In this document: piece after piece, positions 46,297 to 58,211 of the stretch
Layout: every line of letters starts with the position of its first letter
How positions within the stretch are numbered: the stretch's first letter is position 1
Source: Lingula anatina
Taxonomy: Eukaryota > Brachiopoda > Lingulata > Lingulida > Lingulidae
Reading direction: 5' to 3'
Assembly: GCF_001039355.2 (NCBI RefSeq)
Contig: NW_019774269.1
Coordinates: 526,536 to 590,535 of the forward strand
Length of the DNA stretch: 64,000 nucleotides
The notes under the pieces: generated by a model
Database searches by the model: none
Told to the model about the DNA's origin: nothing
The model's input: only the letters and a program-made list of their open reading frames with translations
Position numbers and translations under genes: made by a program

Positions 46297-48145
46297 TTAT
46301 GCTATACGATGCATGTCATTGCCACCATTATCGCCCACCTCAAACTGATATGATTTTCGGCGAATATGGAATTGTTTATCAGAGAGTGAAAATAGATAAA
46401 TCAGATAATGTCGATGATGTACTGTACAGGCAAATGCAACTGGCTGTGATAATAATAACTCGTAGGGGCTATCATGCATTGACCTGATACAAGTAAGAAT
46501 ATACGAGTTCCCAGTCAACATTAGAAATCAACGCAAGAATGGTAATGTCAGACATCCCCCCACCCCCTCCTTTAAAACTTTTCTATCTAGATAATCTTAC
46601 GGGTGATTTTTTTCTCTTTCTGGTTCCATTTGTTTGTAAAATCATCCCCAAAATATTAGACAAACGCCTCCAAACTCTCCAGGATTCATGCAACAAATCA
46701 GACTTGTAACCGATTAACTGCGTCTCCTTTATATCAGCTGTGCAATCATTAATAATGAATGGCGATGTTGTGTGAGGCTTTATGAAATGAAATGCACTAT
46801 AAATCTAACATATTTTGTTGTTTTCACTTGAACAGCAGTTAACCAATGGCATATTCAGTGTCGATTTAGAAGAATATGAACATTATAACTTTGCCTGAAT
46901 GCTTGAATTTATTAGCAGTGGAATTACAAGACAAAAAGAGGGCATCTCGCCTGCTAGATAAAGCACACAACTGAATTTACAAGTGGAAAATTTCTCTGAG
47001 TAGCATTTCTTCCTTTTAGTTGTCCATGTGAAGAAATGTAAAGAGGCTGCTGCGCCAACTGTGAAAATTGGTGAATGATAGCTCACGTGCAACCTTTTTT
47101 ACATCATTAATATCATATATTTAAGTACCTGTTGTCAAAACTTAAGCACACCTGCATCTTTAACATTGTTCTGCGTCCGAAATGTACTGTATTTTTCCAT
47201 GCCACTGTGGAAAATCGTGCTTTCAAAGACGACACTCCATTTACAGTATTCAAAAGCTCAAGTGTCTTTTTTTATATCGTTTTATACCTTATCTTGAATC
47301 TAAAAAATATTAGAAATTTGTATTTGATTCTGAACAGTCATTGCTGTGGAAATTGTTTCCATCCATAATTCCGTTGGCATAGTTCTATTGGAAACCACTG
47401 TAAATTCAAAGCAACACACACACACTCTTGCTAAAATGATGGAATATTTCAAAAATAAGAGACAATTTTTTGTTTCAAAGTATTATGTGAAATGACCGAT
47501 AAACGTTTCTTAAGTCAAAATTCCTCGAGGAGCGTACAACATGTGGGTTCAAGTTGAGGACCCTGTATAACACACCAGAGCAGAATGGCCGGCCAGTCAC
47601 TGGCCTTCGCGGCTGCAAGTCAGTTTTGTCCAGCATATTAAAAGATTGGGAATGCCTCGTCCTTAAGCCTGAGGGTGACTTTGGTCACTTTAAGAGAATT
47701 TGACCTTCGGGGCGCGGGCGAGAAAAGGACATCGATGCATCCTCTTGTCGTCGGGATGCTCATCTCAGTCAGAGATGCATCAACAAACTAGTTGAGCTAG
47801 TATCTAGAGGAATAAATGTCCCCCTCCATGTTCACGATGGCAATACATTCTGAGATGAAATATTTGGTCTAAGTCTACTTTTGAATGACTCTCCAATGAA
47901 TGTTTTTTCAACAATACAATTGCTCTTCCCTATTAATTGCCGATAATTTATTAAATATATAACTAATCGTCTTTAAGAACCCAAAGGGTTAAAAAATTCT
48001 CAAATATAATGTAACTTGAATGAAGAAGATGCAATTACAGTGAACCACTTGCGACTGAGTTTTTACATATTTAAAACGAAGATGTAATGTTTTGTTGGGG
48101 ATACTCCATCATTTTAAGCAAGGGTGTATTTTCGGGCAAACATTA
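46141..48145. repeat. 3' flank of subtilase copy A, repeated downstream of copies B and C
   Basis: From about 46141 the sequence matches 56200-58211, and in part 60444-61780. Landmarks in order: GGTTCTACATCTGAAACTC, a (TG)n tract, TCATTGCCACCATTATCGCC, GAATGCTTGAATTTATTAGC, and GTTTTGT.GGGGATACTCCA near the gene end. This shows that the duplicated unit reaches about 2 kb past the gene. No coding frame in it is convincing. Confidence 0.7.
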
Positions 48146-49411
48146 TTAAGGCGCCACAGTAAACAGACCGGTCGTTTGAAGCATAACGTTGTGGTTGTTC
48201 AACACCGGGAGTCCAAGCACGGTACCCTTCTCCGCGTACTCGATGATGTAATGGTTTATGTGGTCCACAACGTCTTGCGACGGTTCCGTGTAGTACCCAG
48301 CATCGCGAACGACCTGCAGCATGCCCGCGACAGCACCGGCGACGTGAGGTGCTGACATTGAGGTCCCACTTTTCAGGGTCGAACCGTTGTTGTTTCCGTA
48401 GTAAGCGGCCTTGATGTTCTCCCCTGGAGCGTAAATATCGACGCACGGTCCGATGTCACTAAATCCAGCCACGTAATCGTGTATCTGGGTGGCTCCAACC
48501 GTGAGGGCCCTGCCTACGCTTGCAGGGGATCTGGCACAAGCATCGCCCCCGAAGTTATTTCCAGCGCTGACTACTGTTGGGATGCCTGCATCGATTACCG
48601 CGTTCACAACGTTATTGAAAGACGGGCGTTTCGGACCACCGAGGGACATATTTATTACTGACAGACGCTTGTATAGTTGAACCTGTGTCTTTACCCAGTT
48701 TAGCCCTTCCAGGATCTCAGACTCCATACAATGGTAGTAGCTGCATACCTTGACGGGGATGAGGTTTACCTCCTTGGCTACTCCATAGGTGGCGCCACCT
48801 AAGGTACTGGCCACATGGGTACCATGCCCCATATCGTCTCTACTATCGGCAAAAGAACCTGCGTGCCACCCTGAAATACAATTCACAGAACTTTGATGAG
48901 AAAAACCCTTTTTTCTGATTTCTGTCTAGAACTTACTTCAAAACCCTGGCGCAAGAATCATTATCGATATCACACAAGAGGAAGCCAAGAACCATCCATC
49001 AATTGAACTATTCAAGAAACTGAACTAGAAAATAATTTATGAACGGATAGAATTTCAGAAAGCATCGTTAGTTTTTAAATCGTTAAATGAACTTTCACCA
49101 TTTTAGGACTTACTGCATACTACAACCATAGACATAACTGGCAGAATCACTAGCTCAAGTAATAAAGGAAATCTCTATTTACCAATTGGTAGACATAAAG
49201 ATATACTAACTAAAGGTCTAGATTAATAAAGATTTTTACTAACACATTCCTTATTTGCTTTATTCTAATTACTATTACTATTTTGATTTGATTCAATTTA
49301 TTTCAATATAATTTTAATTTGATTAATTCTTTTTTTAACCCTTCAGAGGGCAATGTGTAAGATAAGTGTATACACTTAACAAGTTTTACCCTTTGTAAAT
49401 AAAGATTATTA

Positions 49412-49445
<34 letters not shown>

Positions 49446-49506
49446 CCTTTCCCCCTCTCTCTCTCTGTGTCTCTCACACATAGTTTTTCCCAACACACGT
49501 TTACTC

Positions 49507-49540
<34 letters not shown>

Positions 49541-52500
49541 ATGCTCTCATAATGTCCTTTACCTGCAGACACTCTTCCCCCGAAGTCCACATGATCAGGG
49601 TTAATTCCGGTGTCAACGACGTAGGCGTCTGTCCCAGTGCCCACCCCCCAGGTAAAGAAAAGGTCATCATTCTTCTCGTAGTCTATTCTGTCTACACCCT
49701 ATATAAAATAAAAGAAACGAAATATCAAAATTCATTTTTCATACTGCAACTCATGAGTTTATGTCCGTTTGCTAACTTGCTATTAGTAGACAGGTTCTTC
49801 TCAACTCTTGATGAAAAAATTGCTTAACTCGGAGAGAAAGGTGTGTTAACAATTTCAAACAAGATGGTGTCGATGGGTTGGCATCGCATATCCCCGCACT
49901 TCCCCACATCGTAAAAAGCTCACTTTCAGGGACGTCATTCCCTTCATGACAATGCATGAGTCCTGTTTGTAAAATAGTTGCAAATAATTTTCATAATAAC
50001 ACTATAAAACGTGTCGGTAAAATGCTTAATGTAAATCCACCCCCNNNNNNNNNNNNNNNNNNNNNNNNNNNNNNNNNNNNNNNNNNNNNNNNNNNNNNNN
50101 NNNNNNNNNNNNNNNNNNNNNNNNNNNNNNNNNNNNNNNNNNNNNNNNNNNNNNNNNNNNNNNNNNNNNNNNNNNNNNNNNNNNNNNNNNNNNNNNNNNN
50201 NNNNNNNNNNNNNNNNNNNNNNNNNNNNNNNNNNNNNNNNNNNNNNNNNNNNNNNNNNNNNNNNNNNNNNNNNNNNNNNNNNNNNNNNNNNNNNNNNNNN
50301 NNNNNNNNNNNNNNNNNNNNNNNNNNNNNNNNNNNNNNNNNNNNNNNNNNNNNNNNNNNNNNNNNNNNNNNNNNNNNNNNNNNNNNNNNNNNNNNNNNNC
50401 CCCCCCCCCCCCCCCCCTCCGGAGTAGCCCCACATAAATTATGGCCATGGTCTATCAATCCCCAAAAAGCTTTTACTTCTTTACTCAAATGACCGAAGGA
50501 GTGGTAGCTGAAGTTACGATGTAGAATATTGAAATTGTCCAAACCCAGAGACACTGGAAAAACTCAGAAGCACACTAAAATTCCAAAGTACCATACATTC
50601 TTGATGATAATATATCATTTGCCTCAGTTTTAACTTCTTCATTCTAATGTTCTAGGAGTTGATACATTTAGCAGAAATTACAATGTGAAAAATAATTAGA
50701 ATCAGTCAACCCCAGGGAAAGCCTAATCTCAAGGGACTCATGAAAAAAAAAAACAATCCAAAACTGTCACCAACGGAGAGGTGAGCGATAAAGCCTCTGC
50801 AAGAATATGTGATATTGAGTTAAAGAAGTCAAGAAGGAAGTGTAAATTCCACGTTTATCCTGAGCTACATTTCACGCAAGATGGTCGTTTGCAAAGTGTT
50901 CCAGATAACCAATGTAGAAAAAAGAGATGTCATGTGTGGCAATTTGTTGCATTCGTGAACAGAAATGTAGATTTACCTTTTTGTGCCAAAAGAAAGGTGT
51001 TGTCAAAGTGTCATTTTTGAATGTACTTGTGCATTCGATTTTGTTATTGAACTTTTTGACATCCTGTATTGAATTCCGTTTCAGCTTTCACTATTTTGCA
51101 ATAAAATACCTTTAGCAATTGTTGAAAGTAATAATTATGATTTTTTTAGGGTGAAATACATCAAAAAGAGTACATTTCTCGTACTCCCAATGACCCCAGA
51201 GTTATGCAAGGATGGAAATTGAGGTTCTGATGAACAGATATATAGCTTGCAATCACCCATGTGAATGATTTTTTTCCTTTGCGGAGGTCAGTGGTCTTAT
51301 ATCTTTTTTAAAGACACAACTTTGATAAAAATGGCCACTAGCTATCAGGAGAGAGAGACTGCACAGCGTTCAGTGTAGCGAACAGTGTAGCGTACTCAGA
51401 AAAGAAGCCATGAAACATAATTTGTTATCTCATCGACACACTCACGCATACAGACTGTAACATACGCCTGCATAGACCCAGTGATATTTACCCATGTTAA
51501 ACTGGCATCGTAAGGCCCTTCACGATGGTGTGTATCTAACGACACTTTTGTATCTTGTTCAATTTCAGCTATGTGGTCAGTAAGCTTGCGAAGCTCTTGA
51601 AGGTCACTAGTGAAAATCAAAAGTACTTCAGCGACGATAATAAATAGCATAAGTCCGGACTAAATATGCATATTTGATATACATGTGAATTTTAAACATA
51701 CATCTTAGAAAACTTGCACTACAGTACGGTACCTGCATAATGACAGTAGATAAAATTATTAATAAAATATAATTACAATTGTAAGAAATATAAGGTAAAA
51801 ATCAAAATTCGAATGATGAATCTTATATCAAAATTAAACGATCGTTATTGTCTGAAGCAGAGTTCTTAATGGAAAAGGCATGAGTGAAAGAAAGAAATAC
51901 CAATACCTGTCATTTATATCCTTAAGTATAACGTAGGTGATGCCCTCACTGATATCCAGTCTTTTTGGGGAGCCTCTTCCACCCAGGGTGCTGAGAACTG
52001 TAAGGAGTGCAAAACTGTACATTGTAACTGTAAAATGGGTACGTAAAATATATATCACATATGAGGGAAAGATACTTTTTAACCGATTTCCGGTGATAAT
52101 GTATTAAACTATATAAGACTCCTGCTGTATTGGTATAAAACTGAATTAATTGCACTGAATTGTTTATATATATATATATATATTTCAAGGTGGTACACCT
52201 ACTTTGGTTGTAATCGCCACTAGGTTGCATTTTTACAATGTACTGATTGGGAACGACAGTATTTTCCGGAGCAAACATCAGCGGCACTGGAAATGCAAAG
52301 TGATATATATATGAATTTTCAGAGGACTCTCCTCCACCTATCTATCATACACCCATCAATTGGTAAATGCATATGAGGCTTTGTAATAGGTTCTACAACA
52401 GAAACTCGGGGTACTTATATATATATATATATATAACGACATGTTTTGCTTTCTAGAGGTCAGCAAACTTTTAACCTCATCAACTACCGACTACTGACCC

Positions 52501-54586
52501 TTCCCTTTATTTCTATCTTTAAATGTCTTCAGATATGCAACAGGCCCGTAGCCAGCAATTCCAAAAGGGGGTTCTTTTTCTGGAAAAGTGGACCTTTTAC
52601 AATGAAACCTTCGTGTACCTGGATCAAATTTTACCCAGAATGGAACTTTTATTCGGAAAAGGGGTCTGGTCATTCGACTCCTCCTGGCTACGGGCCTGTG
52701 CAATTAGATAGTACATTGGTTTCCCAGGAGGGTTACTTGAGCAATCACTATGATTCAATTATACTTATGATAAAGACGACTTCCAGAGAGAGTGCTCAGT
52801 GGCTTCTGGACAAAAGGTGATAATTTGAACTGATTGAACAAGGTCAATTGTACAGAACCATTTCTTAATATAATTTTTAACACTTTGTAAACAAAATCCA
52901 TCTCCGTCAACACAAAAATAAGAACACTGAAACCCTACGTGTGGTCAGCACTCTTGTATGATTGTGAATGCTGGAATATCTCGAACAAAACTAAGAAGAA
53001 ACCGGAAGCTATCGAAATGTGGTAAATACGAAGATATGTTGAGAATATCCTGGACAGAAAAGTTATCCTGGACAGAAAGGACGGAGTAGAAAAACTGGTA
53101 CTTTGTGGAAAAATTGAAAGAAGAAGAAGTAGAGGAAGACAAAGAACATCATACATTGATAGGCTTGATGCCTACGCAACGAATCAACAACTGTACAATA
53201 ACGAGCTCATCCAATCGACTGAAAATAGAGTTAACTGGAGGACCGAGATCGTTGATGCCTTCACCTGGCCTGACACTTGATGATGATGATAATGAATGAA
53301 AAATATGGCTTCTAATTTTATTGAGAAACCTTGTGGGACTATACTCACGCTTATTAACTTGACCTGCAAACTGATTATAAAATTATAAGAGGCAGTTTTA
53401 ACCGACCTACTTAGCTAAAATAAATTAAATTACATTCATGGCACATAGCATTACTTAATTAAATATTTTTATTACTTTTGGATGTTATGAAATTGGTAAG
53501 TTTAACAGTTGGTTATTCAATGAAGGGCTGGACAAATGAAAAAATCATTTCAGGCATTAAATTTCCATTATGACAGAAATATGACATTAAATATTAGCAA
53601 CACATGAAATGCACTATAAAGATGATGAATCTCTGATAAACAATTTCTTACTTCCGTATCAAAAAAGTGTCATATATATCACATTAATATTCATTGTTAT
53701 AAGGGTACATATAGACTTAAGTTCAATAGTACTTTTCGTGATTATTGGGCAACCGGCCATAGTGTAAATTGGGGAAGTGAGTAGCAGTGTGTTGACCTTT
53801 CTAGCGTGACCAGTGAAATGTTTCAACACCTCTTATGATTTTATAAAAAAAAATGTGGTTTCCAAGACAGGGGGTAGAATTTTGAATACACAGTTGACAG
53901 GAGAGAGTTTTGGCTCGCAAAATTACCAGAAGATAGGCGTTTTTCATAAGAACCACTCAGAGAGCCAGACAACTTCATAACCATACGGGCACATGGGCAA
54001 GATTGCCAGGTTCTGGTCGCCAACCGAAGAAGAACACCCAGAAAAAAGAGAACGCTATCACATTTTGGGTCTAGAGAATATTTATGACATGAAAGGCAAA
54101 AATAGGCCTAAACACGCGTTAACTATCTATGGGTAAAAATGTACAAATCAACGCACTTCCATACATAGTTAAGGGAAGCTCACTACACCCTACTGACAGT
54201 AAAATAAGCATTAGATAAACTATTTTCCGCTCGTGGTCCAAATATTGTATCAGAAATGTCAAACTATCATGGAATAAATTTTCGGTCAGCAACAGAAAAC
54301 CCTGTTTCTTATTGCACCAAGTACTAGGGTAAGATGAAACTTTCTGACAATTTATCTGGGGAACATACATTGCATAGTATTTGCCATGACGCAAAGTCCA
54401 CTGAGTAACAGTTTAAATATTTATAAAACAATCTTACGTCATGTATAATTTACCATGACTGAACGCGATATAAAAATTAAAAATAAATTACCCGGAACAT
54501 ACGTTACAATTTAGGCTCCTTACCTAATGTAAAGACATGGTAAAAATTAAAAATTAAATCAAAATTGAGACAGTCGTGGATTTTTG

Positions 54587-54640
<54 letters not shown>

Positions 54641-55588
54641 ACATAAGGAAAACAAGTCGTTCAATAAATATACTACGTGGCAAACAACACACGTGGGCTT
54701 ACGGTTCCAAAGATCTTCTACCGACCTGAAAACTAACGCAGAGTTCTCCTCGTGTATACACGGTGTGATGGGGCAAAAACAGAAGATGTTTCGCTTTTTG
54801 AATAACACCACAGATACATTCCAGACCGTCTAAAGGGACCCGGGACCAGCAGCCCTACTGCCGGGCCGTGTGATGACAATCTGTGCCGAGTTGCAACGAT
54901 TCTTTCAAACTCCTTTAACTTTATTGTGCGTATCCCAGACTGTTAAATCTGGATTAATCTCTCTATAAAACACAGCCTTACAACTTTGTCACAGAGACAT
55001 TCTTTCTTTATAGTTCAATAAGTCAACTTCCACGTAGGCGATTTTTTTTTTTTTTTCGGAAACTCCCCGATTTAATTCACACAAATATAACTTTTGCAAC
55101 AGGAACAACGAGATGATGAGAAATATACCAGACAGAGGGGAACCTTGCATTTCTCCAGTATGACAGATTTTGTCGTAGTTTGAATGAGGCTAGAAATAAT
55201 ACCAAGCAATTTCAAAGGGGGAATTCTTTTTTTGAAAAAGTGGACCTTTTACCATGAAATCTTCGTGCACCCATATCAAATTTTATCCACAGCGGACCTT
55301 TTATCCGACAAAAGAGTGGTTCGTTTGACCGCCCCCCCCCCTCTTTCAATACATACCTGAGTGAGATACAAGTTTCATTTATTTATCATATCTTTTATAC
55401 TTACCGTTGCCGTCCTCCTCGAAGAATAGTCCGTCCTGCCTCATCTCCATATAAATTTCATCTATGGTATCTCTTTTCATGTTCTTCGGATTTTTTCCCA
55501 GCTTTTCCTCAGTTTCATTGGCATACACCGTCTCTGACGCGATGAGCGAAAAAAGCACGAAGGCGAAAAGCAAAGGCAATTTCATCAT
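48146..55588 (-). CDS. subtilase copy A: secreted proteinase-K-like serine protease, complete (444 aa)
   Basis: Six exons: 55588-55405, 52286-52203, 51997-51907, 51606-51492, 49698-49563 and 48870-48146, with all phases consistent. Exon 1 (ATG) encodes a signal peptide (MMKLPLLFAFVLFSLIAS). Exons 2-4 encode an I9-type propeptide (VPNQYIVKM...ELRKLTDHIAEIEQDTKV). TWGVDRID spans the exon 4/5 join and marks the mature start. The S8 triad is D187 (AYVVDTGIN), H219 (GHGTHVAS) and S374 (SGTSMSAPHVAG), with oxyanion N308 (SAGN). Length and order fit proteinase K (S8A). Substrate unknown; extracellular digestion or defence are both possible. The exon 2 donor could instead be 4 bases farther (GTGTAC), with the acceptor shifted equally. 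Introns hold LINE pieces and a 355-N gap. Confidence 0.92.
48932..49435 (+). mobile_element. 5'-truncated LINE 3' end in intron 5 of copy A
   Basis: The plus frame reads LQNPGARIIIDITQEEAKNH, LFKKLN, RIEFQKASLVFKSL. This is the C-terminal text of CR1/L2-like reverse transcriptases (ARIILD...LFK.L.W...R..F....L.FK.L). It ends with TTTTACCCTTTGTAAATAAAG and an (ATT)n tail, typical of LINEs with microsatellite tails. It runs opposite to the host gene. Confidence 0.75.
50045..50399. other. assembly gap (355 N) in intron 4 of copy A
   Basis: Unsequenced run flanked by C homopolymers. It falls inside an intron, so no coding sequence of copy A is known to be lost. Confidence 1.
52320..52440. repeat. 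dispersed repeat with microsatellite end
   Basis: TTTTCAGAGGACTCTCCTCC, ACACCCATCAATTGGTAAAT and AGGTTCTAC..CAGAAACTC match 46141-46250 closely. There the tail is (TG)n; here it is (TA)n. The unit therefore spread independently of the subtilase duplication. Confidence 0.65.
52538..52699. mobile_element. CCCGTAGCCAG-type short repeat (copy 2)
   Basis: CAGGCCCGTAGCCAG and CTGGCTACGGGCCTG delimit about 160 bp that match 23577-23745 (AAAAGTGGACCTTTTAC inside). It lies in intron 1 of subtilase copy A. Confidence 0.7.
52935..53295 (+). mobile_element. decayed LINE 3' end with GAT-rich tail
   Basis: The plus frames read LLYDCECWNISNKTKK, EAIEMW, RRSRGRQRTSYIDRLDAYA and ENRVNWRTEIVDAFTWPDT. These match the C-terminal end of many invertebrate LINE ORF2 proteins (LLYG.ETW....K.....MW.YRR...ISW...GRGR..T...D). 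It ends in (GAT)n/(AAT)n. Frameshifted and inactive, in intron 1 of subtilase copy A. Confidence 0.6.
54590..54634. repeat. (TA)n microsatellite
   Basis: Pure TA tract in intron 1 of subtilase copy A. Frames across it are artefacts. Confidence 0.95.
55190..55350. mobile_element. CCCGTAGCCAG-type short repeat (decayed copy 3)
   Basis: CAATTTCAAAGGGGGAATTC, GAAAAAGTGGACCTTTTACC and CAGCGGACCTTTTATC match the interior of the copies at 23577 and 52538. Both inverted termini are eroded. It lies just downstream, on the minus strand, of the signal-peptide exon. Confidence 0.55.
55405..55588 (-). CDS. signal-peptide exon of subtilase copy A
   Basis: Two adjacent ATG codons start an exon with a hydrophobic core (LPLLFAFVLFSLIAS) and an acidic tail ending FFEEDGN, then donor GTAAGT. 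It ends in phase 1, the phase that exon 52286 requires, giving DGN-V-PLMFAPENT. The 3.1-kb intron between them contains repeats but no competing exon. Confidence 0.75.
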
Positions 55589-56228
55589 TGCAGTTCTTCA
55601 CCCAAAATGTCAGTTCCACGTTTGTAGGCCTTGAGAAATGTATTTTATCTTCACAAGTAACGTCCCGTGGATCACTTCTCTTACCAATCTCGAGATACGA
55701 AAGAGCCCGATTATGTCACAGCTAGGGAAACAGCGACTTAAGTAATTTTCTTCAATGTCACCTTGGTGATCTAACCACGAAGAAAAATTTGATGTCAGTG
55801 CATTAAATAAATAATACGCGCTTGGGCGTTTAATGATATTGTATACGTACAGATGCACAAAATATAAAGAACATGACAGTTGGTAACAATACAAAAAAAC
55901 TTAGCTGAAATATGAGAATAAGAACTTTCTGGTGTAAATTTCCTTAATGGACAGAGAAGAATTTCATCAGCTGTGTTGTGTCATAAGAATGAAGAAATTT
56001 TTCTTTAGTCAACAGCTTAATATTGAAAAAGTTTTTTCATCCAATATTTCGATATCTAGGAGAATGTCTTCATCAGGTAATGAGACTATCCTGGTGGTGA
56101 GACAATGAGAAAATGAGGCTATCAAGGTGGTGAGAATAGAGGCCATTCACATATATAGCCTCATTCCTCAGATGTAGTGATGGGGAGCGGACTAGGTTCC
56201 TAGCGTTCCGATAGGTTCTACATCTGAA

Positions 56229-56275
<47 letters not shown>

Positions 56276-58211
56276 TCATGCTTAACGGTGCATTTCATTG
56301 CCACCATTATCGCCCAGCTCATGCAAACTGACATGATTTTCGGCGAACATGGAATTGTTTATCAGAGAGTGAAAATAGATAATTCAGATAATGTCGATGA
56401 AGTACAGGCAAATGCAACTGGCTCTAAATATAATAACTCGTCGGGCCTACCATGCATGGACCTGATACAAGTAAGAATATACGTGCTCCCAGTCAACATC
56501 AGAAATCAACGTAATAATGGTAATGTCAGACATCACCCCCACCTTTAAGACTTTTCTATCTCGATAATCCTACGGGTGATTTTTTCTCTTTCAGGTTCCA
56601 TGTCTTTTTTTTTTTTTTAGTTTTAAATCAACCCCCAAAATATTGGACAAACGCGGGCAAACTCTCCAGGATTCATGACGCAATATGCTACAAAACAGAC
56701 TTCTAGCCAATTAACAGCGTCTCCGTTTAATCAGCTGTGCAACCATTAATAATGAATGGCGATGTTGTGTGAGGATTTATGAAATGAAATGCACTATAAA
56801 TATAACATATTTTGTGGTTTTCACTTGAACAGCAGTTAACAAATGGCAAAATCAGTGTCGATTTAGAGGAATATGAACATTATAACTTTGCGTGAATGCT
56901 TGAATTTATTAGCAGTTAAATAAAAAGACAAAAGCAAAGATAGCATCTCGCCTGCTAGATAGAGCACACATCTGAATTTGCAAGAGGAAAATTTCTCTGA
57001 GTAGCATTTCTGTCTTTTAGTTGTCCATGTGAAGATGTGTTATTGCAAACAGGCTGCTGCGCTAACTGTGGAAATTCGTGTATGATAGATCACGTGCAAC
57101 CTTTTTACACCATGTTATATTGTTGTCAAAATTTAAGCACATCTGCATCTTTAACATTGTACTGCGTCCGAAATGTACCGTATTTTTTCCATGCAACTGT
57201 GGAAAATCTTGGTTTCAAAGACGACACTCCACTTACGGTATTCAAAAGCTCAGAAGTGTCTTTTTTTATCTCGTTTTATACCTTATCTTGAATCTAAAAA
57301 AATATTACAAGTTCGTGTTTGATTCTGAACAGTCATTGCTGTGGAAATTGTTTCCATCCATAATTCCGTTGGCGCAGTTCTATTGGGAACTGCTGTAAAT
57401 TCAAAGCAACGCACACACGCTTGCTAAAATGATGGAATATTTCGGAAATTAGAGACAATTTTTGTTTCAGAGTACTGTGTGAGTTGACCAAAAAAGTATT
57501 GTGTGAAAATTGTCACAAAATTTCGATGTACCTGGCTGTAAAAATGACCGAAAAACGTTCTTAAAGTCAAGGAAGTCAAAATTTCTAAAGGAGCATACAA
57601 CATATGGGTTCGAGTTGTGGACCCCGTGTAACAGATCTGAGCAGAATGGCTGGGCAGTCACAAGTGTTTGCGGCCGCAAGTCAATTTTGTTCAGCATAAA
57701 CGAAGATTGACAATGCCTCGTCCTTAAGCCTGAAGGGGATCTTGGTCAATTTTTGAGGATTTGGCGTACTGGGCGCGAGCAAAAGCAAATTGATGCGTCC
57801 TTTTGTAGTCGGGGTGCTAATCTCAGCTGGCGACTCATCAACAAACTAGTTGAGCTGGTATCTAGAGGTATAAATGGCGCCCTCCAGGTTCAAGACGGCA
57901 GCATTCTGACACGAAATATTTGGTCTAAGTTTACTTTTGAATGACACTCCAATGAATGTTTTTTCAACAATAGAATTGCTCTTCCCTATTAATTGCCGAT
58001 AATTTATTAAATATATAGCTAATTGCCTTTAAGAACGGAAAGGGATAAAAAAAAATTATCAAATACAGTGTATAATGTAAATTGAAGGAAGAAGATGAAA
58101 TTACAGTGAACCACTTACGACTGAGTTTTAACATATTTAAAACGAAGATGTAATGTTTTGTCGGGGATACTCCATCATTTTTAGCAAGGGCGTATTTTCA
58201 GGCACGCCTGA
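55589..58211. other. spacer between copies A and B, including the duplicated 3' flank of copy B
   Basis: 56200-58211 corresponds to 46190-48145 downstream of copy A. The (TG)n at 56234-56272 is the counterpart of 46250-46291. Short frames such as 57510-57710 are shared with the 61086-61286 copy but match no known domain. Confidence 0.6.

Noticed and set aside
49944-50554. long frames across the N run
   Set aside because: They exist only because Ns contain no stop codons.
51834-52058. MYSFALLTVLSTLGG as a signal peptide and start of subtilase copy A
   Set aside because: Hydrophobic, but it spans a good acceptor (CTCCTTACAG) and lacks the propeptide start VPNQYIVKM; the exon at 55588 gives a true signal peptide in the correct phase.
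57510-57710. 66-codon plus frame conserved at 61086-61286
   Set aside because: Its conservation follows from the recent duplication of the whole flank; composition and lack of motifs do not support a gene.
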